From contig OZ059900.1 in the NCBI GenBank assembly GCA_964057225.1, forward strand, positions 26,489,638 to 26,553,637: 64,000 nucleotides of DNA. Direction: 5' to 3'. A program made the translations under genes and the position numbers. Numbering within the stretch: the stretch's first letter is position 1; every line of letters begins with the position of its first letter. Under the pieces are notes generated by a model. That model made no database searches, was not told the origin of the DNA, and was given only the letters and a program-made list of their open reading frames with translations. Origin of the DNA: Auanema rhodensis (lineage: Eukaryota > Nematoda > Chromadorea > Rhabditida > Rhabditidae). This document shows positions 11,514-25,639 of the stretch, piece after piece.

Positions 11514-14500
11514 TCTGAGTTGAATGAGATGTAGCACGTTATGCTAGGACCAAAAATGAAAATTTTAGAATTGTCAATTTTTCATAAAAATCGCACGAAA
11601 TAGCAAGTTGAGCCCGCCGCAAAACATGATAAATGTGTTTCTGTGCTAACGAATTTTGTTTCATTGTTTTAATTGGCTAATTCTGAGTTGAATGAAAAGT
11701 AGCACATTATTCTAGGATCAAAAATGAAAATTTTAGAATATTTAATTTTTCATAAAAATCGAACGAAATAGCAAGTTGAGCCCGCCGCAAAACATGATAA
11801 ATGTGTTTCTGTGCTAACGAATTTTGTTTCATTGTTTTAATTGGTTAATTCTGAGTTGAATGAAATGTAGCACATTATTCTAGGACCAAAAATGAAAATT
11901 TTAGAATATTTAATTTTTCATAAAAATCGAACGAAACAGCAAGTTGAGCCCGCCGCAAAACATGATAAATGTGTTTCTGTGCTAACGAATTTTGTTTCAT
12001 TGTTTTAATTGGCTAATTCTGAGTTGAATGAAAAGTAGCACATTATTCTAGGACCAAAAATGAAAATTTTAGAATATTTAATTTTTCATAAAAATCGAAC
12101 GAAGTAGCAAGTTTAGCCCGCCGCAAAACATGATAGATATGGATATATACTTACAAAAACTATTTTATATTACTAAACGTTTTATTCTGAGTTGAATGAG
12201 ATGTAGCACGTTATGCTAGGACCAAAAATGAAAATTTTAGAATATTCAATTTTTCATAAAAATCGCACGAAATAGCAAGTTGAGCCCGCCGCAAAACATG
12301 ATAAATGTGTTTCTGTGCTAACGAATTTTGTTTCATTGTTTTAATTGACTAATTCTGAGTTGAATGAAATGTAGCACATTATTCTAGGACCAAAAATGAA
12401 AATTTTAGAATATTTAATTTTTCATAAAAATCGAACGAAATAGCAAGTTGAGCCCGCCGCAAAACATGATAAATGTGTTTCTGTGCTAACGAATTTTGTT
12501 CCATTGTTTAAATTGGCTAATTTTGAGTTGAATGAAATGTAGCACATTATTCTAGGACCAAAAATGAAAATTTTAGAATATTCAATTTTTCATAAAAATC
12601 GAACGAAATAGCAAGTTGAGCCCGCCGCAAAACATGATAAATGTGTTTCTGTGCTAATGAATTTTGTTTCATTGTTTTAATTGGCTAATTCTGAGTTGAA
12701 TGAAATGTAGCACATTATTCTAGGACCAAAAATGAAAATTTTAGAATATTTAATTTTTCATAAAAATCGAACGAAATAGCAAGTTGAGCCCGCCGCAAAA
12801 CATGATAAATGTGTTTCTGTGCTAACGAATTTTGTTTCATTGTTTTAATTGACTAATTCTGAGTTGAATGAAATGTAGCACATTATTCTAAGACCAAAAA
12901 TGAAAATTTTAGAATATTTAATTTTTCATAAAAATCGAACGAAATAGCAAGTTGAGCCCGCCGCAAAACATGATAAATGTGTTTCTGTGCTAACGAATTT
13001 TGTTTCATTGTTTTAATTGGCTAATTCTGAGTTGAATGAAAAGTAGCACATTATTCTAGGACCAAAAATGAAAATTTTAGAATATTTAATTTTTCATAAA
13101 AATCGAACGAAGTAGCAAGTTTAGCCCGCCGCAAAACATGATAGATATGGATATATACTTACAAAAACTATTTTATATTACTAAACGTTTTATTCTGAGT
13201 TGAATGAGATGTAGCACGTTATGCTAGGACCAAAAATGAAAATTTTAGAATATTCAATTTTTCATAAAAATCGCACGAAATAGCAAGTTGAGCCCGCCGC
13301 AAAACATGATAAATGTGTTTCTGTGCTAACGAATTTTGTTTCATTGTTTTAATTGACTAATTCTGAGTTGAATGAAATGTAGCACATTATTCTAGAACCA
13401 AAAATGAAAATTTTAGAATATTTAATTTTTCATAAAAATCGAACGAAATAGCAAGTTGAGCCCGCCGCAAAACATGATAAATGTGTTTCTGTGCTAACGA
13501 ATTTTGTTCCATTGTTTAAATTGGCTAATTCTGAGTTGAATGAAATGTAGCACATTATTCTAGGACCAAAAATGAAAATTTTAGAATATTTAATTTTTCA
13601 TAAAAATCGAACGAAACAGCAAGTTGAGCCCGCCGCAAAACATGATAAATGTGTTTCTGTGCTAACGAATTTTGTTCCATTGTTTTAATTGACTAATTCT
13701 GAGTTGAATGAAATGTAGCACATTATTCTAGGACCAAAAATGAAAATTTTAGAATATTCAATTTTTCATAAAAATCGAACGAAATAGCAAGTTGAGCCCG
13801 CCGCAAAACATGATAAATGTGTTTCTGTGCTAATGAATTTTGTTTCATTGTTTTAATTGGCTAATTCTGAGTTGAATGAAATGTAGCACATTATTCTAGG
13901 ACCAAAAATGAAAATTTTAGAATATTTAATTTTTCATAAAAATCGAACGAAATAGCAAGTTGAGCCCGCCGCAAAACATGATAAATGTGTTTCTGTGCTA
14001 ACGAATTTTGTTTCATTGTTTTAATTGGCTAATTCTGAGTTGAATGAAATGTAGCACATTATTCTAGGACCAAAAATGAAAATTTTAGAATATTCAATTT
14101 TTCATAAAAATCGCACGAAATAGCAAGTTGAGCCCGCCGCAAAACATGATAAATGTGTTTCTGTGCTAACGAATTTTGTTTCATTGTTTTAATTGGCTAA
14201 TTCTGAGTTGAATGAAAAGTAGCACATTATTCTAGGACCAAAAGTGAAAATTTTAGAATATTTAATTTTTCATAAAAATCGAACAAAATAGCAAGTTTAG
14301 CCCGCCGCAAAACATGATAGATATGGATATATACTTACAAAAACTATTTTATATTACTAAACGTTTTATTCTGAGTTGAATGAGATGTAGCACGTTATGC
14401 TAGGACCAAAAATGAAAATTTTAGAATATTCAATTTTTCATAAAAATCGCACGAAATAGCAAGTTGAGCCCGCCGCAAAACATGATAAATGTGTTTCTGT

Positions 14501-17500
14501 GCTAACGAATTTTGTTTCATTGTTTTAATTGACTAATTCTGAGTTGAATGAGATGTAGCACGTTATGCTAGGACCAAAAATGAAAATTTTAGAATATTCA
14601 ATTTTTCATAAAAATCGCACGAAATAGCAAGTTGAGCCCGCCGCAAAACATGATAAATGTGTTTCTGTGCTAACGAATTTTGTTTCATTGTTTTAATTGA
14701 CTAATTCTGAGTTGAATGAAATGTAGCACATTATTCTAGGACCAAAAATGAAAATTTTAGAATATTTAATTTTTCATAAAAATCGAACGAAATAGCAAGT
14801 TGAGCCCGCCGCAAAACATGATAAATGTGTTTCTGTGCTAACGAATTTTGTTCCATTGTTTAAATTGGCTAATTTTGAGTTGAATGAAATGTAGCACATT
14901 ATTCTAGGACCAAAAATGAAAATTTTAGAATATTTAATTTTTCATAAAAATCGAACGAAACAGCAAGTTGAGCCCGCCGCAAAACATGATAAATGTGTTT
15001 CTGTGCTAACGAATTTTGTTCCATTGTTTTAATTGACTAATTCTGAGTTGAATGAAATGTAGCACATTATTCTAGGACCAAAAATGAAAATTTTAGAATA
15101 TTCAATTTTTCATAAAAATCGAACGAAATAGCAAGTTGAGCCCGCCGCAAAACATGATAAATGTGTTTCTGTGCTAATGAATTTTGTTTCATTGTTTTAA
15201 TTGGCTAATTCTGAGTTGAATGAAATGTAGCACATTATTCTAGGACCAAAAATGAAAATTTTAGAATATTTAATTTTTCATAAAAATCGAACGAAATAGC
15301 AAGTTGAGCCCGCCGCAAAACATGATAAATGTGTTTCTGTGCTAACGAATTTTGTTTCATTGTTTTAATTGACTAATTCTGAGTTGAATGAAATGTAGCA
15401 CATTATTCTAAGACCAAAAATGAAAATTTTAGAATATTTAATTTTTCATAAAAATCGAACGAAATAGCAAGTTGAGCCCGCCGCAAAACATGATAAATGT
15501 GTTTCTGTGCTAACGAATTTTGTTTCATTGTTTTAATTGGCTAATTCTGAGTTGAATGAAAAGTAGCACATTATTCTAGGACCAAAAATGAAAATTTTAG
15601 AATATTTAATTTTTCATAAAAATCGAACGAAGTAGCAAGTTTAGCCCGCCGCAAAACATGATAGATATGGATATATACTTACAAAAACTATTTTATATTA
15701 CTAAACGTTTTATTCTGAGTTGAATGAGATGTAGCACGTTATGCTAGGACCAAAAATGAAAATTTTAGAATATTCAATTTTTCATAAAAATCGCACGAAA
15801 TAGCAAGTTGAGCCCGCCGCAAAACATGATAAATGTGTTTCTGTGCTAACGAATTTTGTTTCATTGTTTTAATTGACTAATTCTGAGTTGAATGAAATGT
15901 AGCACATTATTCTAGGACCAAAAATGAAAATTTTAGAATATTTAATTTTTCATAAAAATCGAACGAAACAGCAAGTTGAGCCCGCCGCAAAACATGATAA
16001 ATGTGTTTCTGTGCTAACGAATTTTGTTCCATTATTTTAATTGACTAATTCTGAGTTGAATGAAATGTAGCACATTATTCTAGGACCAAAAATGAAAATT
16101 TTAGAATATTCAATTTTTCATAAAAATCGAACGAAATAGCAAGTTGAGCCCGCCGCAAAACATGATAAATGTGTTTCTGTGCTAATGAATTTTGTTTCAT
16201 TGTTTTAATTGGCTAATTCTGAGTTGAATGAAATGTAGCACATTATTCTAGGACCAAAAATGAAAATTTTAGAATATTTAATTTTTCATAAAAATCGAAC
16301 GAAATAGCAAGTTGAGCCCGCCGCAAAACATGATAAATGTGTTTCTGTGCTAACGAATTTTGTTTCATTGTTTTAATTGGCTAATTCTGAGTTGAATGAA
16401 ATGTAGCACATTATTCTAGGACCAAAAATGAAAATTTTAGAATATTCAATTTTTCATAAAAATCGCACGAAATAGCAAGTTGAGCCCGCCGCAAAACATG
16501 ATAAATGTGTTTCTGTGCTAACGAATTTTGTTTCATTGTTTTAATTGGCTAATTCTGAGTTGAATGAAAAGTAGCACATTATTCTAGGACCAAAAGTGAA
16601 AATTTTAGAATATTTAATTTTTCATAAAAATCGAACAAAATAGCAAGTTGAGCCCGCCGCAAAACATGATAAATGTGTTTCTGTGCTAACGAATTTTGTT
16701 TCATTGTTTTAATTGGCTAATTCTGAGTTGAATGAAATGTAGCACATTATTCTAGGACCAAAAATGAAAATTTTAGAATATTTAATTTTTCATAAAAATC
16801 GCACGAAATAGCAAGTTGAGCCCGCCGCAAAACATGATAAATGTGTATCTGTGGTAACGAATTTTGTTTCATTGTTTTAATTGGCTAATTCTGAGTTGAA
16901 TGAAAAATAGCACATTATTCTAGGACCAAAAATGAAAATTTTAGAATATTCAATTTTTCATAAAAATCGCACGAAATAGCAAGTTGAGCCCGCCGCAAAA
17001 CATGATAAATGTGTTTCTGTGCTAACGAATTTTGTTTCATTGTTTTAATTGGCTAGTTCTGAGTTGAATGAAATGTAGCACATTATTCTAGGACCAAAAA
17101 TGAAAATTTTAGAATATTCAATTTTTCATAAAAATCGAACGAAATAGAGTTGAGCCCGCCGCAAAACATGATAAATGTGTTTCTGTGCTAACGAATTTTG
17201 TTTCATTGTTTTAATTGGCTAATTCTGAGTTGAATGAAATGTAGCACATTATTCTAGGACCAAAAATGAAAATTTTAGAATATTCAATTTTTCATAAAAA
17301 TAGAACGAAACAGCAAGTTGAGCCCGCCGCAAAACATGATAAATGTGTTTCTGTGGTAACGAATTTTGTTTCATTGTTTCAATTGGCTAATTCTGAGTTG
17401 AATGAAAAGTAGCACATTATTCTAGGACCAAAAATGAAAATTTTAGAATATTTAATTTTTCATAAAAATCGAACGAAACAGCAAGTTGAGCCCGCCGCAA

Positions 17501-20500
17501 AACATGATAAATGTGTTTCTGTGCTAACGAATTTTGTTTCATTGTTTTAATTGGCTAATTCTGAGTTGAATGAAATGTAGCACATTATTCTAGGACCAAA
17601 AATGAAAATTTTAGAATATTTAATTTTTCATAAAAATAGAACGAAACAGCAAGTTGAGCCCGCCGCAAAACATGATAAATGTGTTTCTGTGGTAACGAAT
17701 TTTGTTTCATTGTTTTAATTGGCTAATTCTGAGTTGAATGAAATGTAGCACATTATTCTAGGACCAAAAATGAAAATTTTAGAATATTCAATTTTTCATA
17801 AAAATCGCACGAAATAGCAAGTTGAGCCCGCCGCAAAACATGATAAATGTGTTTCTGTGGTAACGAATTTTGTTTCATTGTTTTAATTGGCTAATTCTGA
17901 GTTGAATGAAATGTAGCACATTATTCTAGGACCAAAAATGAAAATTTTAGAATATTCAATTTTTCATAAAAATCGCACGAAATAGCAAGTTGAGCCCGCC
18001 GCAAAACATGATAAATGTGTTTCTGTGGTAACGAATTTTGTTTCATTGTTTTAATTGGCTAATTCTGAGTTGAATGAAATGTAGCACATTATTCTAGGAC
18101 CAAAAATGAAAATTTTAGAATATTTAATTTTTCATAAAAATAGAACGAAACAGCAAGTTGAGCCCGCCGCAAAACATGATAAATGTGTTTCTGTGGTAAC
18201 GAATTTTGTTTCATTGTTTTAATTGGCTAATTCTGAGTTGAATGAAATGTAGCACATTATTCTAGGACCAAAAATGAAAATTTTAGAATATTCAATTTTT
18301 CATAAAAATCGCACGAAATAGCAAGTTGAGCCCGCCGCAAAACATGATAAATGTGTTTCTGTGCTAACGAATTTTGTTTCATTGTTTTAATTGGCTAATT
18401 CTGAGTTGAATGAAATGTAGCACATTATTCTAGGACCAAAAATGAAAATTTTAGAATATTCAATTTTTCATAAAAATCGCACGAAATAGCAAGTTGAGCC
18501 CGCCGCAAAACATGATAAATGTGTTTCTGTGCTAACGAATTTTGTTTCATTGTTTTAATTGACTAATTCTGAGTTGAATGAAATGTAGCACATTATTCTA
18601 GGACCAGAAATGAAAATTTTAGAATATTTAATTTTTCATAAAAATCGAACGAAATAGCAAGTTGAGCCCGCCGCAAAACATGATAAATGTGTTTCTGTGC
18701 TAACGAATTTTGTTCCATTGTTTAAATTGGCTAATTCTGAGTTGAATGAAATGTAGCACATTATTCTAGGACCAAAAATGAAAATTTTAGAATATTTAAT
18801 TTTTCATAAAAATAGAACGAAACAGCAAGTTGAGCCCGCCGCAAAACATGATAAATGTGTTTCTGTGGTAACGAATTTTGTTTCATTGTTTTAATTGGCT
18901 AATTCTGAGTTGAATGAAATGTAGCACATTATTCTAGGACCAAAAATGAAAATTTTAGAATATTCAATTTTTCATAAAAATCGCACGAAATAGCAAGTTG
19001 AGCCCGCCGCAAAACATGATAAATGTGTTTCTGTGCTAACGAATTTTGTTTCATTGTTTTAATTGGCTAGTTCTGAGTTGAATGAAATGTAGCACATTAT
19101 TCTAGGACCAAAAATGAAAATTTTAGAATATTTAATTTTTCATAAAAATCGAACGAAATAGCAAGTTGAGCCCGCCGCAAAACATGATAAATGTGTTTCT
19201 GTGCTAACGAATTTTGTTTCATTGTTTTAATTGGCTAATTCTGAGTTGAATGAAATGTAGCACATTATTCTAGGACCAAAAATGAAAATTTTAGAATATT
19301 CAATTTTTCATAAAAATCGCACGAAATAGCAAGTTGAGCCCGCCGCAAAACATGATAAATGTGTTTCTGTGCTAACGAATTTTGTTTCATTGTTTTAATT
19401 GACTAATTCTGAGTTGAATGAAATGTAGCACATTATTCTAGGACCAAAAATGAAAATTTTAGAATATTTAATTTTTCATAAAAATCGAACGAAATAGCAA
19501 GTTGAGCCCGCCGCAAAACATGATAAATGTGTTTCTGTGCTAATGAATTTTGTTTCATTGTTTTAATTGGCTAATTCTGAGTTGAATGAAATGTAGCACA
19601 TTATTCTAGGACCAAAAATGAAAATTTTAGAATATTTAATTTTTCATAAAAATCGAACGAAATAGCAAGTTGAGCCCGCCGCAAAACATGATAAATGTGT
19701 TTCTGTGCTAACGAATTTTGTTTCATTGTTTTAATTGACTAATTCTGAGTTGAATGAAATGTAGCACATTATTCTAAGACCAAAAATGAAAATTTTAGAA
19801 TATTTAATTTTTCATAAAAATCGAACGAAATAGCAAGTTGAGCCGGCCGCAAAACATGATAAATGTGTTTCTGTGCTAACGAATTTTGTTCCATTGTTCA
19901 AATTGGCTAATTCTGAGTTGATTGAAATGTAGCACATTATTCTAGGATCAAAAATGAAAATTTTAGAATTATTAATTTTTCATAAAAATCGAACGAAACA
20001 GCAAGTTGAGCCCGCCGCAAAACATGATAAATGTGTTTCTGTGCTAACGAATTTTGTTTCATTGTTTTAATTGGCTACTTCTGAGTTGAATGAAATGTAG
20101 CACATTATTCTAGGACCAAAAATGAAAATTTTAGAATATTCAATTTTTCATAAAAATCGCACGAAATAGCAAGTTGAGCCCGCCGCAAAACATGATAAAT
20201 GTGTTTCTGTGCTAACGAATTTTGTTCCATTGTTTAAATTGGCTAATTCTGAGTTGAATGAAATGTAGCACATTATTCTAGGACCAAAAATGAAAATTTT
20301 ATAATATTTAATTTTTCATAAAAATAGAACGAAACAGCAAGTTGAGCCCGCCGCAAAACATGATAAATGTGTTTCTGTGGTAACGAATTTTGTTTCATTG
20401 TTTTAATTGGCTAATTCTGAGTTGAATGAAATGTAGCACATTATTCTAGGACCAAAAATGAAAATTTTAGAATATTCAATTTTTCATAAAAATCGCACGA

Positions 20501-23500
20501 AATAGCAAGTTGAGCCCGCCGCAAAACATGATAAATGTGTTTCTGTGCTAACGAATTTTGTTTCATTGTTTTAATTGGCTAGTTCTGAGTTGAATGAAAT
20601 GTAGCACATTATTCTAGGACCAAAAATGAAAATTTTAGAATATTTAATTTTTCATAAAAATCGAACGAAATAGCAAGTTGAGCCCGCCGCAAAACATGAT
20701 AAATGTGTTTCTGTGCTAACGAATTTTGTTTCATTGTTTTAATTGGCTAATTCTGAGTTGAATGAAATGTAGCACATTATTCTAGGACCAAAAATGAAAA
20801 TTTTAGAATATTCAATTTTTCATAAAAATCGCACGAAATAGCAAGTTGAGCCCGCCGCAAAACATGATAAATGTGTTTCTGTGCTAACGAATTTTGTTTC
20901 ATTGTTTTAATTGACTAATTCTGAGTTGAATGAAATGTAGCACATTATTCTAGGACCAAAAATGAAAGTTTTAGAATATTTAATTTTTCATAAAAATCGA
21001 ACGAAATAGCAAGTTGAGCCCGCCGCAAAACATGATAAATGTGTTTCTGTGCTAACGAATTTTGTTCCATTGTTTAAATTGGCTAATTCTGAGTTGAATG
21101 AAATGTAGCACATTATTCTAGGACCAAAAATGAAAATTTTAGAATATTTAATTTTTCATAAAAATCGAACGAAACAGCAAGTTGAGCCCGCCGCAAAACA
21201 TGATAAATGTGTTTCTGTGCTAATGAATTTTGTTTCATTGTTTTAATTGGCTAATTCTGAGTTGAATGAAATGTAGCACATTATTCTAGGACCAAAAATG
21301 AAAATTTTAGAATATTCAATTTTTCATAAAAATCGAACGAAATAGCAAGTTGAGCCCGCCGCAAAACATGATAAATGTGTTTCTGTGCTAATGAATTTTG
21401 TTTCATTGTTTTAATTGGCTAATTCTGAGTTGAATGAAATGTAGCACATTATTCTAGGACCAAAAATGAAAATTTTAGAATATTTAATTTTTCATAAAAA
21501 TCGAACGAAATAGCAAGTTGAGCCCGCCGCAAAACATGATAAATGTGTTTCTGTGCTAACGAATTTTGTTTCATTGTTTTAATTGACTAATTCTGAGTTG
21601 AATGAAATGTAGCACATTATTCTAAGACCAAAAATGAAAATTTTAGAATATTTAATTTTTCATAAAAATCGAACGAAATAGCAAGTTGAGCCGGCCGCAA
21701 AACATGATAAATGTGTTTCTGTGCTAACGAATTTTGTTCCATTGTTCAAATTGGCTAATTCTGAGTTGATTGAAATGTAGCACATTATTCTAGGATCAAA
21801 AATGAAAATTTTAGAATTATTAATTTTTCATAAAAATCGAACGAAACAGCAAGTTGAGCCCGCCGCAAAACATGATAAATGTGTTTCTGTGCTAACGAAT
21901 TTTGTTTCATTGTTTTAATTGGCTACTTCTGAGTTGAATGAAATGTAGCACATTATTCTAGGACCAAAAATGAAAATTTTAGAATATTTAATTTTTCATA
22001 AAAATCGAACGAAATAGCAAGTTGAGCCCGCCGCAAAACATGATAAATGTGTTTCTGTGCTAACGAATTTTGTTTCATTGTTTTAATTGGCTAATTCTGA
22101 GTTGAATGAAATGTAGCACATTATTCTAGGACCAAAAATGAAAATTTTAGAATATTCAATTTTTCATAAAAATCGAACGAAATAGCAAGTTGAGCCCGCC
22201 GCAAAACATGATAAATGTGTTTCTGTGCTAACGAATTTTGTTTCATTGTTTTAATTGGCTAATTCTGAGTTGAATGAAAAGTAGCACATTATTCTAGGAC
22301 CAAAAGTGAAAATTTTAGAATATTTAATTTTTCATAAAAATCGAACAAAATAGCAAGTTGAGCCCGCCGCAAAACATGATAAATGTGTTTCTGTGCTAAC
22401 GAATTTTGTTTCATTGTTTTAATTGGCTAATTCTGAGTTGAATGAAATGTAGCACATTATTCTAGGACCAAAAATGAAAATTTTAGAATATTTAATTTTT
22501 CATAAAAATCGCACGAAATAGCAAGTTGAGCCCGCCGCAAAACATGATAAATGTGTATCTGTGGTAACGAATTTTGTTTCATTGTTTTAATTGGCTAATT
22601 CTGAGTTGAATGAAAAGTAGCACATTATTCTAGGATCAAAAATGAAAATTTTAGAATATTTAATTTTTCATAAAAATCGAACGAAACAGCAAGTTGAGCC
22701 CGCCGCAAAACATGATAAATGTGTTTCTATGGTAACGAATTTTGTTTCATTGTTTTAATTGGCTAATTCTGAGTTGAATGAAAAGTAGCACATTATTCTA
22801 GGACCAAAAATGAAAATTTTAGAATATTTAATTTTTCATAAAAATCGAACAAAATAGCAAGTTGAGCCCGCCGCAAAACATGATAAATGTGTTTCTGTGC
22901 TAACGAATTTTGTTTCATTGTTTTAATAGGCTAATTCTGAGTTGAATGAAATGTAGCACATTATTCTAGGACCAAAAATGAAAATTTTAGAATATTCAAT
23001 TTTTCATAAAAATCGAACGAAATAGCAAGTTGAGCCCGCCGCAAAACATGATAAATGTGTTTCTGTGCTAACGAATTTTGTTTCATTGTTTTAATTGGCT
23101 AATTCTGAGTTGAATGAAATGTAGCACATTATTCTAGGACCAAAAATGAAAATTTTAGAATATTTAATTTTTCATAAAAATAGAACGAAACAGCAAGTTG
23201 AGCCCGCCGCAAAACATGATAAATGTGTTTCTGTGCTAACGAATTTTGTTTCATTGTTTTAATAGGCTAATTCTGAGTTGAATGAAATGTAGCACATTAT
23301 TCTAGGACCAAAAATGAAAATTTTAGAATATTCAATTTTTCATAAAAATCGCACGAAATAGCAAGTTGAGCCCGCCGCAAAACATGATAAATGTGTTTCT
23401 GTGCTAACGAATTTTGTTTCATTGTTTTAATTGGCTAGTTCTGAGTTGAATGAAATGTAGCACATTATTCTAGGACCAAAAATGAAAATTTTAGAATATT

Positions 23501-23557
23501 CAATTTTTCATAAAAATCGAACGAAATAGAGTTGAGCCCGCCGCAAAACATGATAAA

Positions 23558-23563
23558 TGTGTT
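23558..23563. other. Target-site duplication of the Polinton (TGTGTT)
   Basis: TGTGTT at 23558-23563 is repeated at 37940-37945 directly outside the right terminus. An uninterrupted related monomer at 17176-17181 has the hexamer once. Six base pairs is the hallmark of Polinton/Maverick integration. Confidence 0.96.
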
Positions 23564-23601
23564 AGTAGAGAGCCATGCCGAATTTACTAACCACGCCCCC
23601 A

Positions 23602-23740
23602 AACAGTTGCTAAAAACATACTTTTGAGGGCGTCAGCTGCTAAAATCATACTTTTGGGGGCGTCAGCTGTCAAAATCATATTTTCGGCGTCAGCTGTCAA
23701 AATCATATTTTCGGCGTCAGCTGTCAAAAATATACTTTTC
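23602..23740 (+). repeat. Subterminal 27-29-bp tandem repeats in left TIR
   Basis: About five copies of a unit built on gcgtcagctgtcaaaatcat; mirrored at about 37763-37901. Position near the tip and repetition suggest protein-binding sites for end recognition or replication priming, but this is inference. Confidence 0.8.
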
Positions 23741-24141
23741 CTCCCGAGGCAGGCTCTCGAGCCTGCGCATGGATCAAAACGCATGATTTTTTTTTTTAAA
23801 ATTATTTTTTAATGTATTATTTTAAATGAATTTTTATTATTTATATATTTGTTAATTGTATTTGTAAATATTTTTAAACTTATTTCTTTTTAAATGTATT
23901 TTTAATATTTATATATATTTTAAATTGTATTTGTAAATATTATTATTTAATTGTTTCTTTTTAAATGTGTTTTTAATAATATTTCTTTTTAAATGTATTT
24001 TAATATTTATATATTTTTTAATTGTATGTTTAAAACTGAATAAATTATTTCTCATATATATTGTTTTTTATTTATTTAAATATTTTTAAAAGGTAATCAA
24101 TATGTTCAGCGTACCTCTTATGGGTTAATCAATGGAACTCA

Positions 24142-24954
24142 TATCGAAGGTTAATTCGATAAGAACGATATGAAATACAAAAGTTAATGGAACACATATC
24201 GAAAGTTAATTCGATAAGAACGATATGAAATACAAAAGTTAATGGAACACATATCGAAGGTTAATTCGATAAGATCGTTAAAACAGGTGCACTGACCCAC
24301 ACAAGAACCACATGGCAAACGTTTTGTTCATAAAAATATGATAAATAGCTGTACACCACATGTACCAAGTTGTCTAATATTTTCAAATTACATGAAAGAA
24401 TAGTTTAAAGAACCTTTTTTAAAATTTTATATTAGTATATTCTAATATACTAACTCAATAAAACACATATCGAAGGTTAATTCGATAGGATTCACAAACA
24501 ATTGTGTTGTTTCCAATGGAACACATATCGAAGATTAATTCGATAACATCGTTAAAACAGGTGCGCTGCCCCACACATGTACCACATGGCAAAAGTTTTG
24601 TTCATAAAAATATGATAAATAGCTGTACAGCACAAGTACCCATAACGCTAAAGAATACTTACTATGCCAAGGGGTCATGGGTATATAGTTTTTAGTATCA
24701 AAAATGTTAATGGAACACATATCGAATATCAATTCGATAAGATTGGTGAAACAGATACGTTGACCTACAATGAACCAAATGGCAAAGCACTTGTTCATTA
24801 AAGTATAACAAATAGCTGTATAGCATATGCATCAAGATTTCTAATATTCTCAAATTACTTGGAAAGAAGAGTATATAGAAAAAGTTTTAGTGTGTATATT
24901 ACTAATATTCTAATACCCTAACTCAAAGAACACATATCGATGATTAATTCGATA
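24142..24954 (+). promoter_or_regulatory. Cluster of seven CGATA palindromes in left TIR
   Basis: A 20-bp interrupted palindrome TATCGAAGGTTAATTCGATA, usually preceded by aacaca, occurs at 24142, 24197, 24252, 24468, 24526, 24720 and 24935. Longer blocks of about 200 bp follow several copies (aaaacaggtgc..., catggcaaa, gttttgttcataaaaatatgataaatagctg). The arms conserve TATCGA/TCGATA while the centre varies. The cluster lies upstream of the PolB start codon in each TIR (mirror about 36550-37362), so a promoter, insulator or replication role is plausible. Confidence 0.7.
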
Positions 24955-25188
24955 AGATTGTTGAAACAGTTGCGCTGACCACAACAATACATGCGTATTT
25001 ATTAACAGCGGATTGGCAACTGCTACTGTTGACAGCTGTAATATGATACAATGTTGAGTGTTGGCAACATTGTTACGTGACAATAAAACAACTGACTGTT
25101 CTTGCAATGAAGTGTAATATAAATGTGTAAAATGAAATATGGATAACTACCTCTCAGAGTTTGCATAATTTTATTCTAACAAGATACA

Positions 25189-25601
25189 ATGGCTGCTAAC
25201 AGGTTGTGTTTTTTCCTATCTTTTTTTTTTTAATTAAAATATTTATTTTCAGTTATAAGCGTGTATGTGAAGAGTTGGGGTTCGATTATGAGGAAATTTA
25301 TCAACTCAGGTAATTTAACAATATTTTTAAAATATACATCTTTTTTTTTAGTAAGCGCATAAAACTTACCGAGAGTGGTGGTGTTGAGCTGTGTGACCCC
25401 GCAATAACCACTTCCAATAGTGGTCCCTCGTCATCAAGGGTTATTGAAGTTATCACCTTGGATGACAGCGATAATGAGTAAGCTATCATATAATGAAAAA
25501 GCATGACATTTTTTTTCAGAGAATGGAATCCCGAGATGCCATCAACTAGTGGAGAACAATTAGGAGGCGGTTCATCCTTCAACGATGTTTGTCAAATAAA
25601 G
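25189..25601 (+). pseudogene. Duplicate of PolB exons 1-4 in left TIR (5' gene fragment)
   Basis: Exons at 25189-25202, 25253-25309, 25352-25477 and 25520-25601, separated by introns of 50, 42 and 42 nt with GT-AG ends, encode 93 residues starting MAAN. The encoded protein is identical to the N-terminus of the polymerase encoded from the right TIR. It includes a hydrophobic-acidic stretch VIEVITLDDSD resembling a SUMO-interacting motif. In the right arm the fourth donor joins the polymerase body; here no polymerase follows and the next coding exon is the penton (26725). The fourth donor is phase 0, which does not match the penton acceptor; the third donor (phase 2) would match. It is probably a by-product of TIR expansion that carries a live promoter. 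Confidence 0.8.
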
Positions 25602-25639
25602 GTACGAGCTTTTAACCTTTTTTTTTTTCATGTTACAAT

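Larger units (their letters stand above)
11062..23563. repeat. 168-bp satellite array, segment B (about 74 monomers)
   Basis: Same monomer as segment A. Besides standard units it holds five hybrid monomers (see 11464-11513) and clear higher-order duplication: the rare agccggccgc variant with its neighbours occurs at 19841 and again at 21689, 1848 bp (11 x 168) apart, and the block from 13141 resembles that from 15661, 2520 bp (15 x 168) later. A 2-bp deletion in one unit (atagagttgag) is seen near 17147 and again near 23528. No gene is seen. The segment ends in TGTGTT, the duplicated Polinton target. Confidence 0.97.

Noticed and set aside
23587..23784. 65-codon frame near the Polinton tip (and mirror 37719-37916)
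   Set aside because: Arises from the 27-29-bp tandem repeats being multiples of three in part; low-complexity product on both strands, no gene features.
25301..25582. 93-codon frame antisense to the duplicated PolB exons (mirror 35922-36203)
   Set aside because: The opposite strand carries spliced exons with consistent phases and splice sites that account for the sequence better.
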